NCBI RefSeq assembly: GCF_029350945.1
Contig: NZ_JARKMS010000001.1
Span: 2,375-66,374, forward strand
DNA from: Maribacter huludaoensis
GTDB lineage: Bacteria > Bacteroidota > Bacteroidia > Flavobacteriales > Flavobacteriaceae
Reading direction: 5' to 3'
DNA length: 64,000 bases
Below are positions 63,464 through 64,000 of the stretch, in pieces. Position numbers and translations under genes: made by a program. Within the stretch, counting starts at the first letter, position 1. Every line of letters starts with the position of its first letter. The notes beneath the pieces were generated by a model. It was not told the DNA's origin, made no database searches, and saw nothing but the letters and a program-made list of their open reading frames with translations.

Positions 63464-64000
63464 ATGGGCGAGAACATATATTTATTCATGATTATTGCGT
63501 TGGCGGTTTTAGCCATAACAGATTTAATTGTTGGTGTTAGTAATGATGCCGTCAATTTTTTAAATTCAGCAATAGGGTCTAAAGCAATTTCCTTTAAAAC
63601 CATAATGCTTGTAGCCAGTGTAGGCATCGCCTTTGGGGCGGTATCATCAAGCGGAATGATGGAAGTAGCGAGAAAAGGAATCTTCAATCCATCTGAGTTT
63701 GTCTTCGCAGAAATCATGATTGTCTTTATGGCCGTTATGATAACGGACATTCTACTACTGGACTTCTTTAACACCTTGGGTATGCCCACGTCAACTACAG
63801 TGTCCATCGTTTTCGAACTGTTAGGTGCCGCCGTAGCCATATCATTGGTGAAAATTTATTCGGGAGACGGCAATTTCACCCATCTTTCAAATTATATAAA
63901 TACAGATAAGGCAACAGAGATTATTATTGGTATACTTTTATCCGTGGTCATAGCCTTTACCATTGGAGCAATTGTACAATTTATTACCAGAATATTACTC
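63464..64000 (+). CDS. PiT-family inorganic phosphate transporter, 3' end outside window
   Basis: The frame starts at ATG 63464 (MGENIYLFMIIALAVL) and stays open to the right edge (179 codons). A PiT signature is present near the N-terminus (IVGVSNDAVNFLNSAIGSKAIS, cf. GxNDvaN). It is followed by helices with FGAVSSSGMMEVARKG and DFFNTLGMPTSTTVSIVFELLGAAVA. It imports phosphate with a cation at the inner membrane. The upstream direct repeats suggest phosphate-starvation control. Confidence 0.88.
   Translation, partial: MGENIYLFMIIALAVLAITDLIVGVSNDAVNFLNSAIGSKAISFKTIMLVASVGIAFGAVSSSGMMEVARKGIFNPSEFVFAEIMIVFMAVMITDILLLDFFNTLGMPTSTTVSIVFELLGAAVAISLVKIYSGDGNFTHLSNYINTDKATEIIIGILLSVVIAFTIGAIVQFITRILL

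Overview
The window looks like a chromosomal segment of a marine member of the Bacteroidota, most likely the family Flavobacteriaceae. The DNA is AT-rich. Promoters carry the Bacteroidota -7 element TAnnTTTG rather than an E. coli-type -10. SusC/SusD-type and other TonB-dependent receptors with N-terminal carboxypeptidase-regulatory domains are frequent, as are lipoproteins and small families typical of flavobacteria (DUF3078, DUF2141, CRTAC1). The genus cannot be fixed from the sequence alone. No insertion sequence, prophage, CRISPR array or rRNA was seen.

Layout. 1-2495: the 5' part of a large repetitive surface protein that runs off the left edge (minus strand). 2851-11081: a compact nutrient locus with a glycerate kinase, a sodium:solute symporter preceded by a 28-residue membrane microprotein, a GH63/trehalase-like glycosidase, a TonB-dependent receptor and a divergent LacI regulator with a tandem palindromic operator. 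The glycosidase plus glycerate kinase pairing points to a glycosylglycerate (mannosyl- or glucosylglycerate) as substrate. 11096-14664: a three-subunit biotin-dependent acyl-CoA (probably propionyl-CoA) carboxylase. 14952-15025: tRNA-Asn. 15106-17293: divergent rseP and a SCO1-type copper chaperone. 19355-21941: feoA, feoB and a Cys-tailed small membrane protein for ferrous iron. 25552-29417: a DtxR-type metal regulator and ZIP transporter divergent from a TonB-dependent receptor, sharing a promoter region with a perfect palindrome. 29492-31614: lycopene cyclase and a polyprenyl diphosphate synthase.

31751-44722: the most unusual region. A GntR-type regulator with a long effector domain stands divergent to a SusC/SusD pair. 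These are followed, after a strong hairpin terminator with no room for a new promoter, by two FG-GAP/VCBS + ASPIC/UnbV (CRTAC1-type) proteins flanking a lipoprotein that carries the complete vanadium-haloperoxidase active-site signature. 44924-51572: a TetR-TolC-adaptor-RND efflux operon. 51646-63236: mostly housekeeping and single genes, including aspS, a CLC channel lacking the gating glutamate, a cold-shock protein, tadA, dxs, a DUF3078 gene and dgt. At the right edge, a small carboxypeptidase-regulatory-like secreted protein and a PiT phosphate transporter (running off the edge) are each preceded by 11-bp-phased TAACCTTA repeats that look like Pho boxes.

How genes work together. Isoprenoid genes (dxs, prenyl synthase, crtY) feed carotenoid synthesis. 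Two metal systems (Feo; DtxR/ZIP/TonB receptor) take up divalent metals. Two nutrient loci share one design: an outer-membrane receptor module, then an intrinsic terminator, then the downstream catabolic or surface genes. Several start sites were moved downstream from the longest open frame (rseP, SCO1, DtxR, dgt, the MORN-like protein) because promoters or homology support the shorter forms. Function assignments come from motif recognition by eye; no database search was possible.
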